Assembly (NCBI GenBank): GCA_937921935.1
Contig: CAKZWQ010000002.1
Location: forward strand, 58,853 to 122,852
Direction of reading: 5' to 3'
Length of the DNA stretch: 64,000 bases
DNA from: an uncultured Gammaproteobacteria bacterium
GTDB taxonomy: Bacteria; Pseudomonadota; Gammaproteobacteria; Steroidobacterales; GCA-2729495
In this document: in pieces, positions 8,239 through 16,878 of the stretch
Layout of the letters: the number at the start of each line of letters is the position of its first letter
How positions within the stretch are numbered: position 1 is the first letter of the stretch
Program-made: the position numbers and the translations under genes
Notes under the pieces: generated by a model
What the model saw: only the letters and a program-made list of their open reading frames with translations
What the model was told of the DNA's origin: nothing
Databases searched by the model: none

Positions 8239-10758
8239 TCATGAAGGGCTTGGGGCGTCCGCGGGGCTGTCAGGCGCTTTTGCCGGGGTCTTTTTACGTT
8301 TCCGGGTGACCTTGCGACGGGCCTTGGTGCCCAGCTCTGACGAGTCGAAATCATCCACATTAACGACATTCATGACCTGTTCGTCCAGGGCCCGCAGCTG
8401 CTCGGCCTCCGTGGCTGTCAGCACGCCGGCTTGCTGCGCCTCGTCAATCTGGGCCAGGGGATTCTGGGCCTTTAGCAGGCCGGCTCGCCGCGCATCGCGC
8501 AGTTTGTCCTGCAAAGGCGAGGCCTCGATGGCGGCCACCAGGGCCTGCTGGAGTTCGCCCAGGGCATTACCCGGATCTGGCGTCACGTAGCTCTGGCGGC
8601 ACAGTCGTGCGCGGCTGTCGGTGGGGTGGGTGATCAGGGCCACAATCTTCTGGCCCAGTTCGTCTGACGGCGCAAAGTAGGTCCGGCCCCGCGGAAAGAC
8701 CAGCAGCCGCAGCACCCGGCCTGCCCAGCGATTGGGCAGATTGCGCAGCAGTCCATGTAGCTGCTCCTGGGCCTGGTAGAGGAGGCTGCGGCAGGCCCAT
8801 TCCACCAGGGGCAGGTCCGCGTCCGGGCTGCCCTCGTCCTGGTAGTGCTTGAGTACCATGCTGGCCAGGTAGATGGCGCTGAAGACATCACCCAGGCGGG
8901 CTGACAATTGTTCCTTGCGTTTGAGGGCGCCGCCGACGGTCAGCATGGCGACATCGGCGGCCAGGGCAAAGGCGGCGCTATAACGATTGATGTGCTGGTA
9001 ATAGCGAGCCGTCGGACCAAATACCGGTGAAGGCGTGGCGCGCGCGTGGGTCAGGGCGAGTACGAAAGCCCGTGCCGCATTGCTCACGGCAAAGCCCATG
9101 TGACCGAACAGATGCTGGTCGAAATCCTGCAGGGCTTTTTCAAAGTCCGGCTCTTGAGCCGCCGCCATTTCCTTCAGCACAAAGGGGTGGCAGCGCACGG
9201 CACCCTGACCAAAGATGATCAGGCTGCGGGTCAGGATGTTGGCGCCTTCCACGGTAATGGCGATGGGAATGGCCTGATAGGATCGCCCGAGGTAATTCTT
9301 CGGCCCGAGCATGATGCCCTTGCCGCCCTGCACGTCCATGGCATCGTCGGCAATTCGGCGGGCAAGTTCCGTGCAGTGATATTTAAGAATGGCTGAGGGT
9401 ACGGCCGGCTGCTCGCCGCGGCCAATGGCGGTGGTGGTCACGCTGACCGCCGCATTAATAATGTAGGTATTAGCGGCCATGCGGCCCAGAGCTTCGCCCA
9501 CCCCTTCAAAGCGGCAGATGGGCAGGCCGAACTGGCGCCGCACCCGGGTATAGGCACCGGAGTTCCATACCGCAGCCTGGGCGCCGCCCATGGCGTTCGC
9601 CGGCAGGACAATGGCACGGCCGGCAGACAAGAGTTCCACCAGCATTTTCCAGCCCTGACCGGCTCGTTCCTTGCCGCCGATAATGGCATCCAGAGGAACA
9701 AAGACATCCTTGCCACTGGTCGGGCCATTCTGAAAAGGAATATTCAGCGGCAGATGTCGCCGACCGATTTCTATGCCGGGCAGCTTGGTCGGAATCAGTG
9801 CGGCAGTGATCCCGTACTCATCCTGGTCACCGATGAGGTGATCCGGATCATAGAGTTTGAAGGCCAGGCCCAACACCGTCGCAATGGGCGCCAGGGTGAT
9901 GTAACGCTTTTCCCAGTTCAGGCGAATGCCAATGACTTCTTCGCCTTCCCATTCGCCGCGACAGACAATTCCGCTGTCGGTGATAGCCGACGCATCGGAA
10001 CCCACACGAGGGGAGGTCAGGGCGAAGCAGGGAATTTCCTCGCCGCTGGCCAGCCGCGGCAGGTAACGCTGTTTCTGCGCATCCGTGCCGTAGTGAATCA
10101 GCAGTTCGGCCGGACCCAGCGAGTTCGGCACGCCGATGGTGGACGCAGCAACGGTGCTGCGACCGGAGAGCTTGGTGAGAACCGAGGCAACGGCAAACGC
10201 AGAAAAGCCCAGACCACCGAATTCCTCGGGGATGATCATGGCGAAAAAGCGTTGCTTGAGAATGAAGCTCCAGACCGGCTTGGGCATGTCGCCCAGTTCG
10301 TGGGTGATCTGCCATTCGTCGAGCATCCGGCAGAGTTCTTCCGTGGGGCCATCCAGAAAAGCCTGTTCAGCTTCGGTCAGGGAGGGGGCCGGTAAAGAAG
10401 TCAGCTGGCTCCAGTCGGGTCGGCCGGTAAACAGTTCGCCTTCCCACCAGACCGTGCCTGCATCCAGGGCCTCGCGCTCGGTATCGGACATCTCCGGAAC
10501 CATGGTTCGGTACACGCGTAGCAGCGGCGCTGTGATGTTTTCCCGCCGGAACTCAGTCAGGTTTAGCGCCGCCAGACCCGCGTAGAGCAGCCACAGGAAC
10601 AGCAGCCAGATAAAGGGGCCAGTGAGCAGCGAATATAGAAGCAGCGCGCCGCCCAGAATCAGCGTTGAACGCTGCAGTGTTTCGCGCCGGTAGGCCAGTG
10701 TCAGGGCTACCGCCGCCAGGGCAAGGCTCAGAAATAACCAGGTAATAAAGCCACTCAA
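8239..10758 (-). CDS. fadE: Acyl-CoA dehydrogenase, FadE type
   Basis: An 839-residue membrane-associated acyl-CoA dehydrogenase that introduces the first double bond in fatty-acid beta-oxidation and passes electrons to ETF. N-terminal hydrophobic segments span residues 1-65. The dehydrogenase core follows, with FAMIIPEEFGGLGFSAFA near 173, CFALTSPRVGSDA near 248, and the flavin/CoA region QGGKGIMLGPKNYLG near 480. A FadE-specific C-terminal domain extends to about 800, ending in a lysine/arginine-rich tail (TKARRKVTRKRKKTPAK). Length is close to E. coli FadE (814). It stands alone, with no fadBA partner here; the FadR site was not identified. Confidence 0.92.
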   Translation of the reverse strand: MSGFITWLFLSLALAAVALTLAYRRETLQRSTLILGGALLLYSLLTGPFIWLLFLWLLYAGLAALNLTEFRRENITAPLLRVYRTMVPEMSDTEREALDAGTVWWEGELFTGRPDWSQLTSLPAPSLTEAEQAFLDGPTEELCRMLDEWQITHELGDMPKPVWSFILKQRFFAMIIPEEFGGLGFSAFAVASVLTKLSGRSTVAASTIGVPNSLGPAELLIHYGTDAQKQRYLPRLASGEEIPCFALTSPRVGSDASAITDSGIVCRGEWEGEEVIGIRLNWEKRYITLAPIATVLGLAFKLYDPDHLIGDQDEYGITAALIPTKLPGIEIGRRHLPLNIPFQNGPTSGKDVFVPLDAIIGGKERAGQGWKMLVELLSAGRAIVLPANAMGGAQAAVWNSGAYTRVRRQFGLPICRFEGVGEALGRMAANTYIINAAVSVTTTAIGRGEQPAVPSAILKYHCTELARRIADDAMDVQGGKGIMLGPKNYLGRSYQAIPIAITVEGANILTRSLIIFGQGAVRCHPFVLKEMAAAQEPDFEKALQDFDQHLFGHMGFAVSNAARAFVLALTHARATPSPVFGPTARYYQHINRYSAAFALAADVAMLTVGGALKRKEQLSARLGDVFSAIYLASMVLKHYQDEGSPDADLPLVEWACRSLLYQAQEQLHGLLRNLPNRWAGRVLRLLVFPRGRTYFAPSDELGQKIVALITHPTDSRARLCRQSYVTPDPGNALGELQQALVAAIEASPLQDKLRDARRAGLLKAQNPLAQIDEAQQAGVLTATEAEQLRALDEQVMNVVNVDDFDSSELGTKARRKVTRKRKKTPAKAPDSPADAPSPS

Positions 10759-10872
10759 TGCGTCATCCCTGCTGGTTAAAAGCGGCCCGTGCCGCGGGGT
10801 CAGTGACTATAGCGCACCGAGCGTGTCGGCATTGTGAACCGGTTAATGGAACTATTCGGTGGCCTAATACAA

Positions 10873-10900
10873 ACGGAGCCGCTTGCGCGGCTCCGTTTTT
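10873..10900. terminator. Strong bidirectional hairpin after mdh
   Basis: Ten-base-pair stem ACGGAGCCGC / GCGGCTCCGT with loop TTGC. On the plus strand it is followed by TTTTT, on the minus strand by only TTTG. The only gene reading into it is mdh on the minus strand, so it most likely ends mdh transcription despite the better U-tract being on the other strand. Confidence 0.7.
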
Positions 10901-10918
10901 CCGGTCTTTCGTGTTGCC

Positions 10919-11896
10919 CTAAAGCAGGTCGGCGACGTCCGCCCGCTCTGCGCGGAGTTCCTGATCCGTTGCGGTCATGCGCTCGCGGCTGAAGCTGTCA
11001 ATTTCCAGATCCGGCACGATTTCATAGTGACCCTGACGGCAGCGGCACGGGAAAGAGTAAATGATGCCCGGCTCGATGCCGTAGCTGCCGTCCGCCGGCA
11101 CGGCCATGCTGACCCAGTCGTCACCCGGGGTGCCCAGGGCCCAGTCGCGCACGTGGTCGATGGCGGCGGATGCCGCCGAGGCGGCACTGGACAGTCCCCG
11201 CGCCTTGATGATGGCGGCACCGCGTTGCTGAACCGTCGGGATGAAGTCATCCACCAGCCAGTCTTGCTCCACAAGTTCTGCAGCCTCGCGCTCGCCGACC
11301 AAGGTATGCGAAATGTCGGGATACTGGGTGGCTGAGTGATTGCCCCAGATCGTCATGTGCCGTATCTGGGTCACATGTGTGTCGGTTTTCGCTGCCAGCT
11401 GGGCCAGGGCGCGATTGTGATCCAGCCGAGTCATGGCGGTGAAATTGGCCGGGTTGAGATCCGGTGCATTGGCCTGCGCAATCAGCGCGTTGGTATTGGC
11501 CGGGTTACCGACCACCAGTACTTTGATATCCCGACTGGCATGAGCATTCATGGCTTTGCCCTGGGCCGAGAAGATCTGGGCGTTGCCCTTGAGCAAATCT
11601 GCTCGCTCCATGCCGGGACCCCGGGGTTTGGCACCGACCAGCAGCGCATAGTCTGCGTCCTTGAAGGCCACATCGGCCTGATCCGTGGCAACAATGCCAT
11701 GCAGCGTTGGAAAGGCGCAGTCGTCGAGTTCCATCGCAACGCCTTTTAGCGCATCAAGGGCCGGCGGAATCTCGAGCAGTTGCAGAATCACCGGTTGATT
11801 GGGGCCCAGAAGCTGCCCTGAAGCAATTCGAAAGGCGAGTTGGTAGCCGATCTGGCCGGCCGCACCGGTAATGGTGACTCGGGCTGGGTTAGTCAT
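10919..11896 (-). CDS. mdh: Malate dehydrogenase
   Basis: A 325-residue NAD-dependent dehydrogenase interconverting malate and oxaloacetate in the TCA cycle. The Rossmann motif is [20 protein letters not shown] near residue 8, the substrate-binding arginine loop is [13 protein letters not shown] (about 89-101), and the catalytic pair lies in MTRLDHNRA and [12 protein letters not shown] (His near 188). It belongs to the LDH-like, cytosolic-type MDH group found in Xanthomonas and Burkholderia, not the E. coli type. Single gene between two gaps, ended by the hairpin at 10873. Confidence 0.95.
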   Translation of the reverse strand: MTNPARVTITGAAGQIGYQLAFRIASGQLLGPNQPVILQLLEIPPALDALKGVAMELDDCAFPTLHGIVATDQADVAFKDADYALLVGAKPRGPGMERADLLKGNAQIFSAQGKAMNAHASRDIKVLVVGNPANTNALIAQANAPDLNPANFTAMTRLDHNRALAQLAAKTDTHVTQIRHMTIWGNHSATQYPDISHTLVGEREAAELVEQDWLVDDFIPTVQQRGAAIIKARGLSSAASAASAAIDHVRDWALGTPGDDWVSMAVPADGSYGIEPGIIYSFPCRCRQGHYEIVPDLEIDSFSRERMTATDQELRAERADVADLL

Positions 11897-12002
11897 GTGT
11901 CTTTCCTGTCTTAAATTCGCAGCGCGCAGCCGGGATGCCGGCGCGTGGGGGCCGGGATTCTATCACCGCGGAGAATTATTGCTGAGGGCCCGGGTCGGCC
12001 GG

Positions 12003-12329
12003 CTACTCGTTAACGGCTTTAAAAGCCAGCACCTGGGCGTTATAGCTGTCTGCCAGCGAGCGCATGGATTCGCGTGCGGCATTCTTCCGGGACTGTCGGT
12101 CCTGCTGGGCTGAAGGCTCGGGCAGGGGCTCAGTATCGATACACTTCAGGTAGGCTTCCACCTGGGCGATATAGGCCGTAACGCTTTGCTTGGCCCTCAT
12201 CATCTCGGTTTCTGAGGCCTGCGAGCCGTCGGGCACGGAGACGGCCGGCGGATAGGTGCAGGCGGCAAAAACCGGTCCGGCGACGAGACTCGCAATAACG
12301 ATCAAGATGGCGGTGCTGAATTTGATCAT
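12003..12329 (-). CDS. Small secreted protein, function unknown
   Basis: A 108-residue protein with a clear Sec signal peptide (MIKFSTAILIVIASLVAGPVFA, cleavage near residue 22). The mature part is short, charged and probably helical: EMMRAKQSVTAYIAQVEAYLKCID, then SRKNAARESMRSLADSYNAQVLAFKAVNE. Two cysteines (Cys24 and Cys63) could form a disulfide. I do not recognise the family by name. It sits alone between mdh and the ABC-transporter operon, the latter divergent. Confidence 0.65.
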   Translation of the reverse strand: MIKFSTAILIVIASLVAGPVFAACTYPPAVSVPDGSQASETEMMRAKQSVTAYIAQVEAYLKCIDTEPLPEPSAQQDRQSRKNAARESMRSLADSYNAQVLAFKAVNE

Positions 12330-12425
12330 TTCACCTATCCCCTCCCCAGAGCTTCGCAGGGACTGCCTGGTGGCGCCTGCTGAAGACGGGATTATGCCTC
12401 AGGCCGCGTTGCCCATGCCTGAGAT

Positions 12426-13184
12426 ATGTCCCGGGCGCCTGAAAGCACCGTTGTCGGCCGACCGGATGCCAGGCGCTTGAGCGCCAGTCCCATCAGCCTG
12501 TCCCTGCGACAGGTGGGTATGCGGTATCCGGCCGCCGGCGATGTGCCTGCCGTCCTCAGGGATATCAACCTGGAAATCCCGGCCGGCGACTATCTGGTGA
12601 TCGTGGGTCGCAGCGGCTCCGGCAAGTCCACCCTGTTAAATCTGCTGGGCTGTCTTGACCAGCCCAGCCAGGGTGAGGTGCTCGTCGGCGGGCAGTCTAC
12701 TCGTGCCATGACGGAAACCGAACTGGCCGCTGTGCGACGGCGGGACATCGGTTTCGTGTTCCAGTCCTTTAACCTGATTCCGACCTTGACGGTCCGCGAG
12801 AATTTGCTGGTGCCGTTGCAGCTTAACGGGGCCGAGTCCGAGGCAGCGGCCGAACGGGTGTTCAGTCTGCTGGCGGCCGCCGACCTAAAGGATCGCGAGG
12901 CACGTTTCCCCGAAGAGTTATCGGGGGGTGAGCAGCAGCGGGTCGCGATCATGCGCGCGATCGCCCACGAGCCGGCGGTTCTGATCGCGGACGAGCCCAC
13001 GGGTAACCTGGATTTACCGACAGCGCGCCTGATTCTCGAACTACTGGAGTCTTTCGGTCATGGCCAGGGACGCACTCTGATCATGGCGACCCACAGTCGC
13101 GAAGTCATGGGCCGGGCCCAACGGGTACTCCAGATCAGCGAGGGACGTTTGCTTGAGGTCACCGCCGCGGGACCGGTCCCTTGA
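12426..13184 (+). CDS. ABC transporter ATPase, LolD/MacB type (AttE-like)
   Basis: A 252-residue ATP-binding subunit. Walker A is GRSGSGKST (near 58), the signature ELSGGEQQRV (near 158), Walker B VLIADEPTGNLD, then the switch histidine in MATHSR. The preference for GCLDQPSQGEV after Walker A and for EPTGNLD places it in the LolD/MacB/YvrO group that works with FtsX-type permeases. It is the first gene of a three-gene operon; its TGA overlaps the TTG start of the permease. Family assignment is firm; the transported substrate is unknown. Confidence 0.9.
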   Translation: MSRAPESTVVGRPDARRLSASPISLSLRQVGMRYPAAGDVPAVLRDINLEIPAGDYLVIVGRSGSGKSTLLNLLGCLDQPSQGEVLVGGQSTRAMTETELAAVRRRDIGFVFQSFNLIPTLTVRENLLVPLQLNGAESEAAAERVFSLLAAADLKDREARFPEELSGGEQQRVAIMRAIAHEPAVLIADEPTGNLDLPTARLILELLESFGHGQGRTLIMATHSREVMGRAQRVLQISEGRLLEVTAAGPVP

Positions 13185-15694
13185 CAGCTGCTGCAGTGAA
13201 TCGATCGCTGTTGCTGCTGGCCGGCCTGCGTTTTTATCTGCGTCACCCGGGTCAGCTGGGCCTGACCGTAGCGGGCATTGCTCTGGGGGTGGCCACTGTG
13301 GTCGCTATCGACTTGGCGGCTTACAGTTCAGGCCAGGCTTTCGAAGCCTCCACGCGCCTGTTCCGGGGCCAGGCGACCCATGAAATCAGTCGCCCCGGGG
13401 ACAGCCTGCCGGATGATTTGCTGGCGCGTGTGCGCCGGGACTATGGCATTGCGATGTCCGCACCGACGGTGGAAGGCCGGTTGCGACTGGCCGTCGAGCC
13501 CCGACGCAGCATTAGTCTGATTGGTATCGACCCGCTGTCGGCTGCACGGGTGGGTGGCGCGACGGCTGCATTCGCTCCCGGGGCGTCCAATTTTGCCGGG
13601 CTAATGACTCAGCCCGGGGCGGTTCTGATCTCCGCCGCGGTGGCACAGGAACTGGGGGTCGAAACGGGCGACGAGCTGAAGTTGCTCGATGGCGGCGGCG
13701 AAAGCCTGTCGATTATCGGCCAGGTGCCCGGCGAGTCGGGCGAGCGTTACCTGCTGGCGGACATCGCCACGGCGCAAGAAATTCTGCAACGAACCGGTCA
13801 ACTGACGCGCATCGATTTGCGTTTGACGGCGGACCAGGCCGGCTTGCTGACCAGCCAACTCCGTCAGGAGGGTTTACAGCTGCGTCCCGTGGCCGCGACC
13901 CTGGGGCAGGTGGATGCCATGACGCGTTCCTTCCGCATCAATCTCCAGGCGCTGAGTCTGTTGGCCCTGCTGGTTGGTGCGTTCCTGGTATTCAGTACCG
14001 TCAGTTTCTCCGTAGTGCGACGACGGGAAATGTTTGGGCTGTTTCGCAGCCTCGGTGCGCGGCGCCGCGAAGTTTTGCAGCTGGTGCTGACGGAAATCGT
14101 TGTGCTTGCCGCCGCCGGCGTGGCCCTGGGTTTGCTCGGCGGCATCGTTCTGGGCAGCGGGCTGGTCAGCCTGGTGCTGCGTACTATCGGTGATCTGTAT
14201 CTGAGTACCAGCGTCGATTACTTCGGTGTTTCTCTGCCCTTGCTGCTCAAAGCCGCCCTGATCGGTTTTGGCGCCAGCCTGGGCGCAGCCGCGTGGCCGG
14301 CCATCGAGGCTGCCCGGGCGCCGCCCCGGCGGGCCATGCTGCGCGCTTACCTGGAGCGGCAGGGTCGCCAGGCTGCGGGCAGTCGTCTGCTGTTGTCCGT
14401 GGCCCTGGCTTGTGCCGCGGCAGTTTTGCTCCTGTTCACTCGCGAACTGCGCCTGGCTTTCGTGGGCATATTCATGGTCCTGATTGCCGCTGCGGTGGCG
14501 GCGCCCCCCCTGGTGCAGTTCAGCATGCGAGGCCTGGCTGCTGCCAGTACCTGGCTGCCCTTGAGCTATGCCGCGCGCTCGGTGGCAGCCAACCTGAGTC
14601 GAACGGGTCCGGCCGTGGCTGCGCTGATGATTGCCGTGGCAACTTTCAGCGGCGTTGGTCTGATGATTGGCAGTTTTCGCCTGAGCGTAGACGAGTGGTT
14701 GAGTTACAGCCTCGATGCGGATGTGCTGGTGCGACCAACGGACTCACGTGCACTGGCGGCGTCCGGCGAAGAAGCTGACTTGCTGGCTGAATTGCGGCGA
14801 CTGCCCGGCGTGATGGACTTGAGCCTGAGTCGTCGACGCGCCTTGCCCGATGGACAAGGCATTGCGACGCTGCTCGCTGTGCAGCCGGCCGTGCAGGGTC
14901 GCTGGCCGCAAAGTGAGCAGCCCCGCGCGCGCGTACTGGCAAGTCTTGCGCGCCCGGATCAGGTGCTGGTGTCTGAACCTTTCGCCCGCAAACGCGACGT
15001 GGCTGAGGGTGATGCTTTGTCCCTGCTGACACCAGCTGGCGAGCGCGAATTTAGCATTGCGGCAACGTTCGTGGATTACTCCACAGATCTTGGCCTGGTG
15101 GCTATGGAGCTGGGTCGTTACCGGCAGCTGTTCGGTGATCAGCAACTGGACACCATTGGCGTGTTCACCGCGACCGGCCAGACGGCGACGGTGCTCGCTC
15201 AGGTAGAAGATCTGGCAGATCGGCGGGGTGATCTGCGCGTGACCACCAGCGCCTTTTTGCGGCAGCTGAGCCTGCTGGTTTTCGATCGGACCTTCACCAT
15301 TACCCAGGTTCTGCGATTAATCGCCGGGCTCGTTGCTGTTATCGCAGTGATCAACGCGCTGCAGGCGCAGCGGCTGGACAGCCGGCGCGAAATCGCGACC
15401 TTGCGGGCGCTGGGCTTTTCTCCCGGGCAGGTGCTGCGCCTGGGGGAAATGCAAAGCTTGCTGCTGGGTACTGGGGCGGGCGTGCTTGCTGTGCCCGTCG
15501 GCATTCTGATGGCCTGGCTGCTCATCGTCGTGGTCAATCGCATCGCCTTTGGCTGGAGCATGGTTTTTGTCATCGACTGGTGGCTGGTTAGTCAGGGTGT
15601 GCTGCTGGCCGCGGTCGCCGGCCTGCTGGCCGGCTGGCTGCCCAATCGACGCAGCCTGCGCGAGTCGCCGGCCGTCGCCCTGCGCGCGGACTGA
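13181..15694 (+). CDS. FtsX/MacB-family ABC permease (fused AttFG-like)
   Basis: An 837-residue permease with two FtsX modules. A first membrane helix (about 25-45) is followed by a large periplasmic domain, then a helix cluster near 265-390. Further helices follow at about 405-450, a second periplasmic domain, and a final three-helix FtsX block near 705-830 ending in the family motif LAGWLPNRRSLRESPAVALRAD. Such proteins mostly act by mechanotransmission or lipid/lipoprotein extraction, not substrate channelling. The start is TTG at 13181, overlapping the ATPase stop; a GTG at 13196 is an alternative. The next gene overlaps by one base, so the three products are probably a complex. Confidence 0.88.
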   Translation: MTAAAVNRSLLLLAGLRFYLRHPGQLGLTVAGIALGVATVVAIDLAAYSSGQAFEASTRLFRGQATHEISRPGDSLPDDLLARVRRDYGIAMSAPTVEGRLRLAVEPRRSISLIGIDPLSAARVGGATAAFAPGASNFAGLMTQPGAVLISAAVAQELGVETGDELKLLDGGGESLSIIGQVPGESGERYLLADIATAQEILQRTGQLTRIDLRLTADQAGLLTSQLRQEGLQLRPVAATLGQVDAMTRSFRINLQALSLLALLVGAFLVFSTVSFSVVRRREMFGLFRSLGARRREVLQLVLTEIVVLAAAGVALGLLGGIVLGSGLVSLVLRTIGDLYLSTSVDYFGVSLPLLLKAALIGFGASLGAAAWPAIEAARAPPRRAMLRAYLERQGRQAAGSRLLLSVALACAAAVLLLFTRELRLAFVGIFMVLIAAAVAAPPLVQFSMRGLAAASTWLPLSYAARSVAANLSRTGPAVAALMIAVATFSGVGLMIGSFRLSVDEWLSYSLDADVLVRPTDSRALAASGEEADLLAELRRLPGVMDLSLSRRRALPDGQGIATLLAVQPAVQGRWPQSEQPRARVLASLARPDQVLVSEPFARKRDVAEGDALSLLTPAGEREFSIAATFVDYSTDLGLVAMELGRYRQLFGDQQLDTIGVFTATGQTATVLAQVEDLADRRGDLRVTTSAFLRQLSLLVFDRTFTITQVLRLIAGLVAVIAVINALQAQRLDSRREIATLRALGFSPGQVLRLGEMQSLLLGTGAGVLAVPVGILMAWLLIVVVNRIAFGWSMVFVIDWWLVSQGVLLAAVAGLLAGWLPNRRSLRESPAVALRAD

Positions 15695-16878
15695 TGCGTC
15701 GCGTCCTGTTGATTTTTAGCCTGGCCCTGACCGGCCTGCTTGTCGGGGTGCTGGCTTTGCGCGAGGGCAGCGATACGCAATCCGTTCAGGTACGGGCCAG
15801 TGTTCGCAGCCTGCTCGGACCGGGTGACGAGGCGGGCTTCCGGCGCGCTGAAGCACCCGGTGAAATTCGCCTGCCAAGGGATCATGGACCCCATCCCGAC
15901 TATCGCAGCGAGTGGTGGTATTTCACCGGTAACCTGAGCGGAGAATCCGGCCGCGAGTTCGGTTTTCAACTGACCTTCTTTCGCTTTGCGCTGGCGCCAA
16001 CTGCGCCGGCGAGTCCATCGGCCCGTTCTTCGTCTTGGGCCAGCGACCAGATCTACATGGCGCACTTTGCCCTGACCGATGCATCGCGGGACGAACATCG
16101 CGTGGTGGAGCGCCTGGCGCGCGGCAGTGCCGGGCTTGCCGGCGCCCGGCTCGAGCCCTTTGAAGTCTGGCTCGACGACTGGGTCGCACAAAGCACCGGC
16201 GTTGAGTTTCTGCCCTTGCAGCTGTCTGCCCGGGATGCTGCCAGTGGCATGGAACTGGTGCTGGAACTGTCGCCGGGCAAGGAGCCCGTGCGCCAGGGTC
16301 AGGACGGGCTCAGCCAGAAGGGCGCCGGATCCGGCAATGCTTCCTGGTACTACAGCTACACGCGCCTGCCGGCAGCCGGCAGTCTGCAGGTGGGCGGCGA
16401 GCAGCATGCGGTCTCAGGTTTTGCCTGGCTGGATCGAGAATGGAGCACCAGCAGTCTGGATGCCGGCGTCCAGGGCTGGGACTGGTTCAGTCTGCAGCTG
16501 GATGATGGCCGCGATTTGATGATCTATTCCCTGCGCCAGGTCGATGGTCAGTCCGCGCCCCAGTCCGCCGGCAGCCTGGTGGCGCGCAATGGGAATAGCA
16601 GGCTGTTGAGCCTGAATGATTTTGAACTGCAGCCTGTGCAGTCATGGCGCAGCCCGGCCACCGGAGTCAGCTGGCCCCTGGTCTGGCGGCTGCGCCTGCC
16701 GCAGGAGGCCATGGAGCTGGAAGTTCGCCCGACCGTGAGCGATCAGGAGCAGGACCTGAGCGTGCGTTACTGGGAAGGGTCGGTGGACGTGTTTGCGCCC
16801 GGCGGCCAGGAGCGCCTGGGGCGCGGCTACATGGAGCTCACGGGTTATCAGCCGCCTTCGGCAAATAGCTTGCCGTAG
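15694..16878 (+). CDS. AttH/CrtC-family lipocalin-like protein
   Basis: A 394-residue protein with an N-terminal signal or anchor (MRRVLLIFSLALTGLLVGVLAL). It then shows the AttH/CrtC hallmark SEWWYFTGNL near residue 72 and the second-domain pattern WLDREWS near 247 and GWDWFSLQLDDGRDLMIY. The family comprises tandem lipocalin-like domains and includes carotenoid 1,2-hydratase CrtC and AttH. No carotenoid genes lie nearby, and the partnership with an ATPase and an FtsX permease is the AttEFGH arrangement. A hydrophobic ligand handled in the periplasm is therefore a reasonable inference. Its 3' end overlaps the convergent GGDEF/EAL gene by 31 bp. Confidence 0.85.
   Translation: MRRVLLIFSLALTGLLVGVLALREGSDTQSVQVRASVRSLLGPGDEAGFRRAEAPGEIRLPRDHGPHPDYRSEWWYFTGNLSGESGREFGFQLTFFRFALAPTAPASPSARSSSWASDQIYMAHFALTDASRDEHRVVERLARGSAGLAGARLEPFEVWLDDWVAQSTGVEFLPLQLSARDAASGMELVLELSPGKEPVRQGQDGLSQKGAGSGNASWYYSYTRLPAAGSLQVGGEQHAVSGFAWLDREWSTSSLDAGVQGWDWFSLQLDDGRDLMIYSLRQVDGQSAPQSAGSLVARNGNSRLLSLNDFELQPVQSWRSPATGVSWPLVWRLRLPQEAMELEVRPTVSDQEQDLSVRYWEGSVDVFAPGGQERLGRGYMELTGYQPPSANSLP

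Noticed and set aside
10873-10900. Terminator of an unseen plus-strand gene
   Set aside because: Although the better U-tract is on plus, no plus-strand gene or promoter lies upstream; the hairpin is explained as the mdh end.
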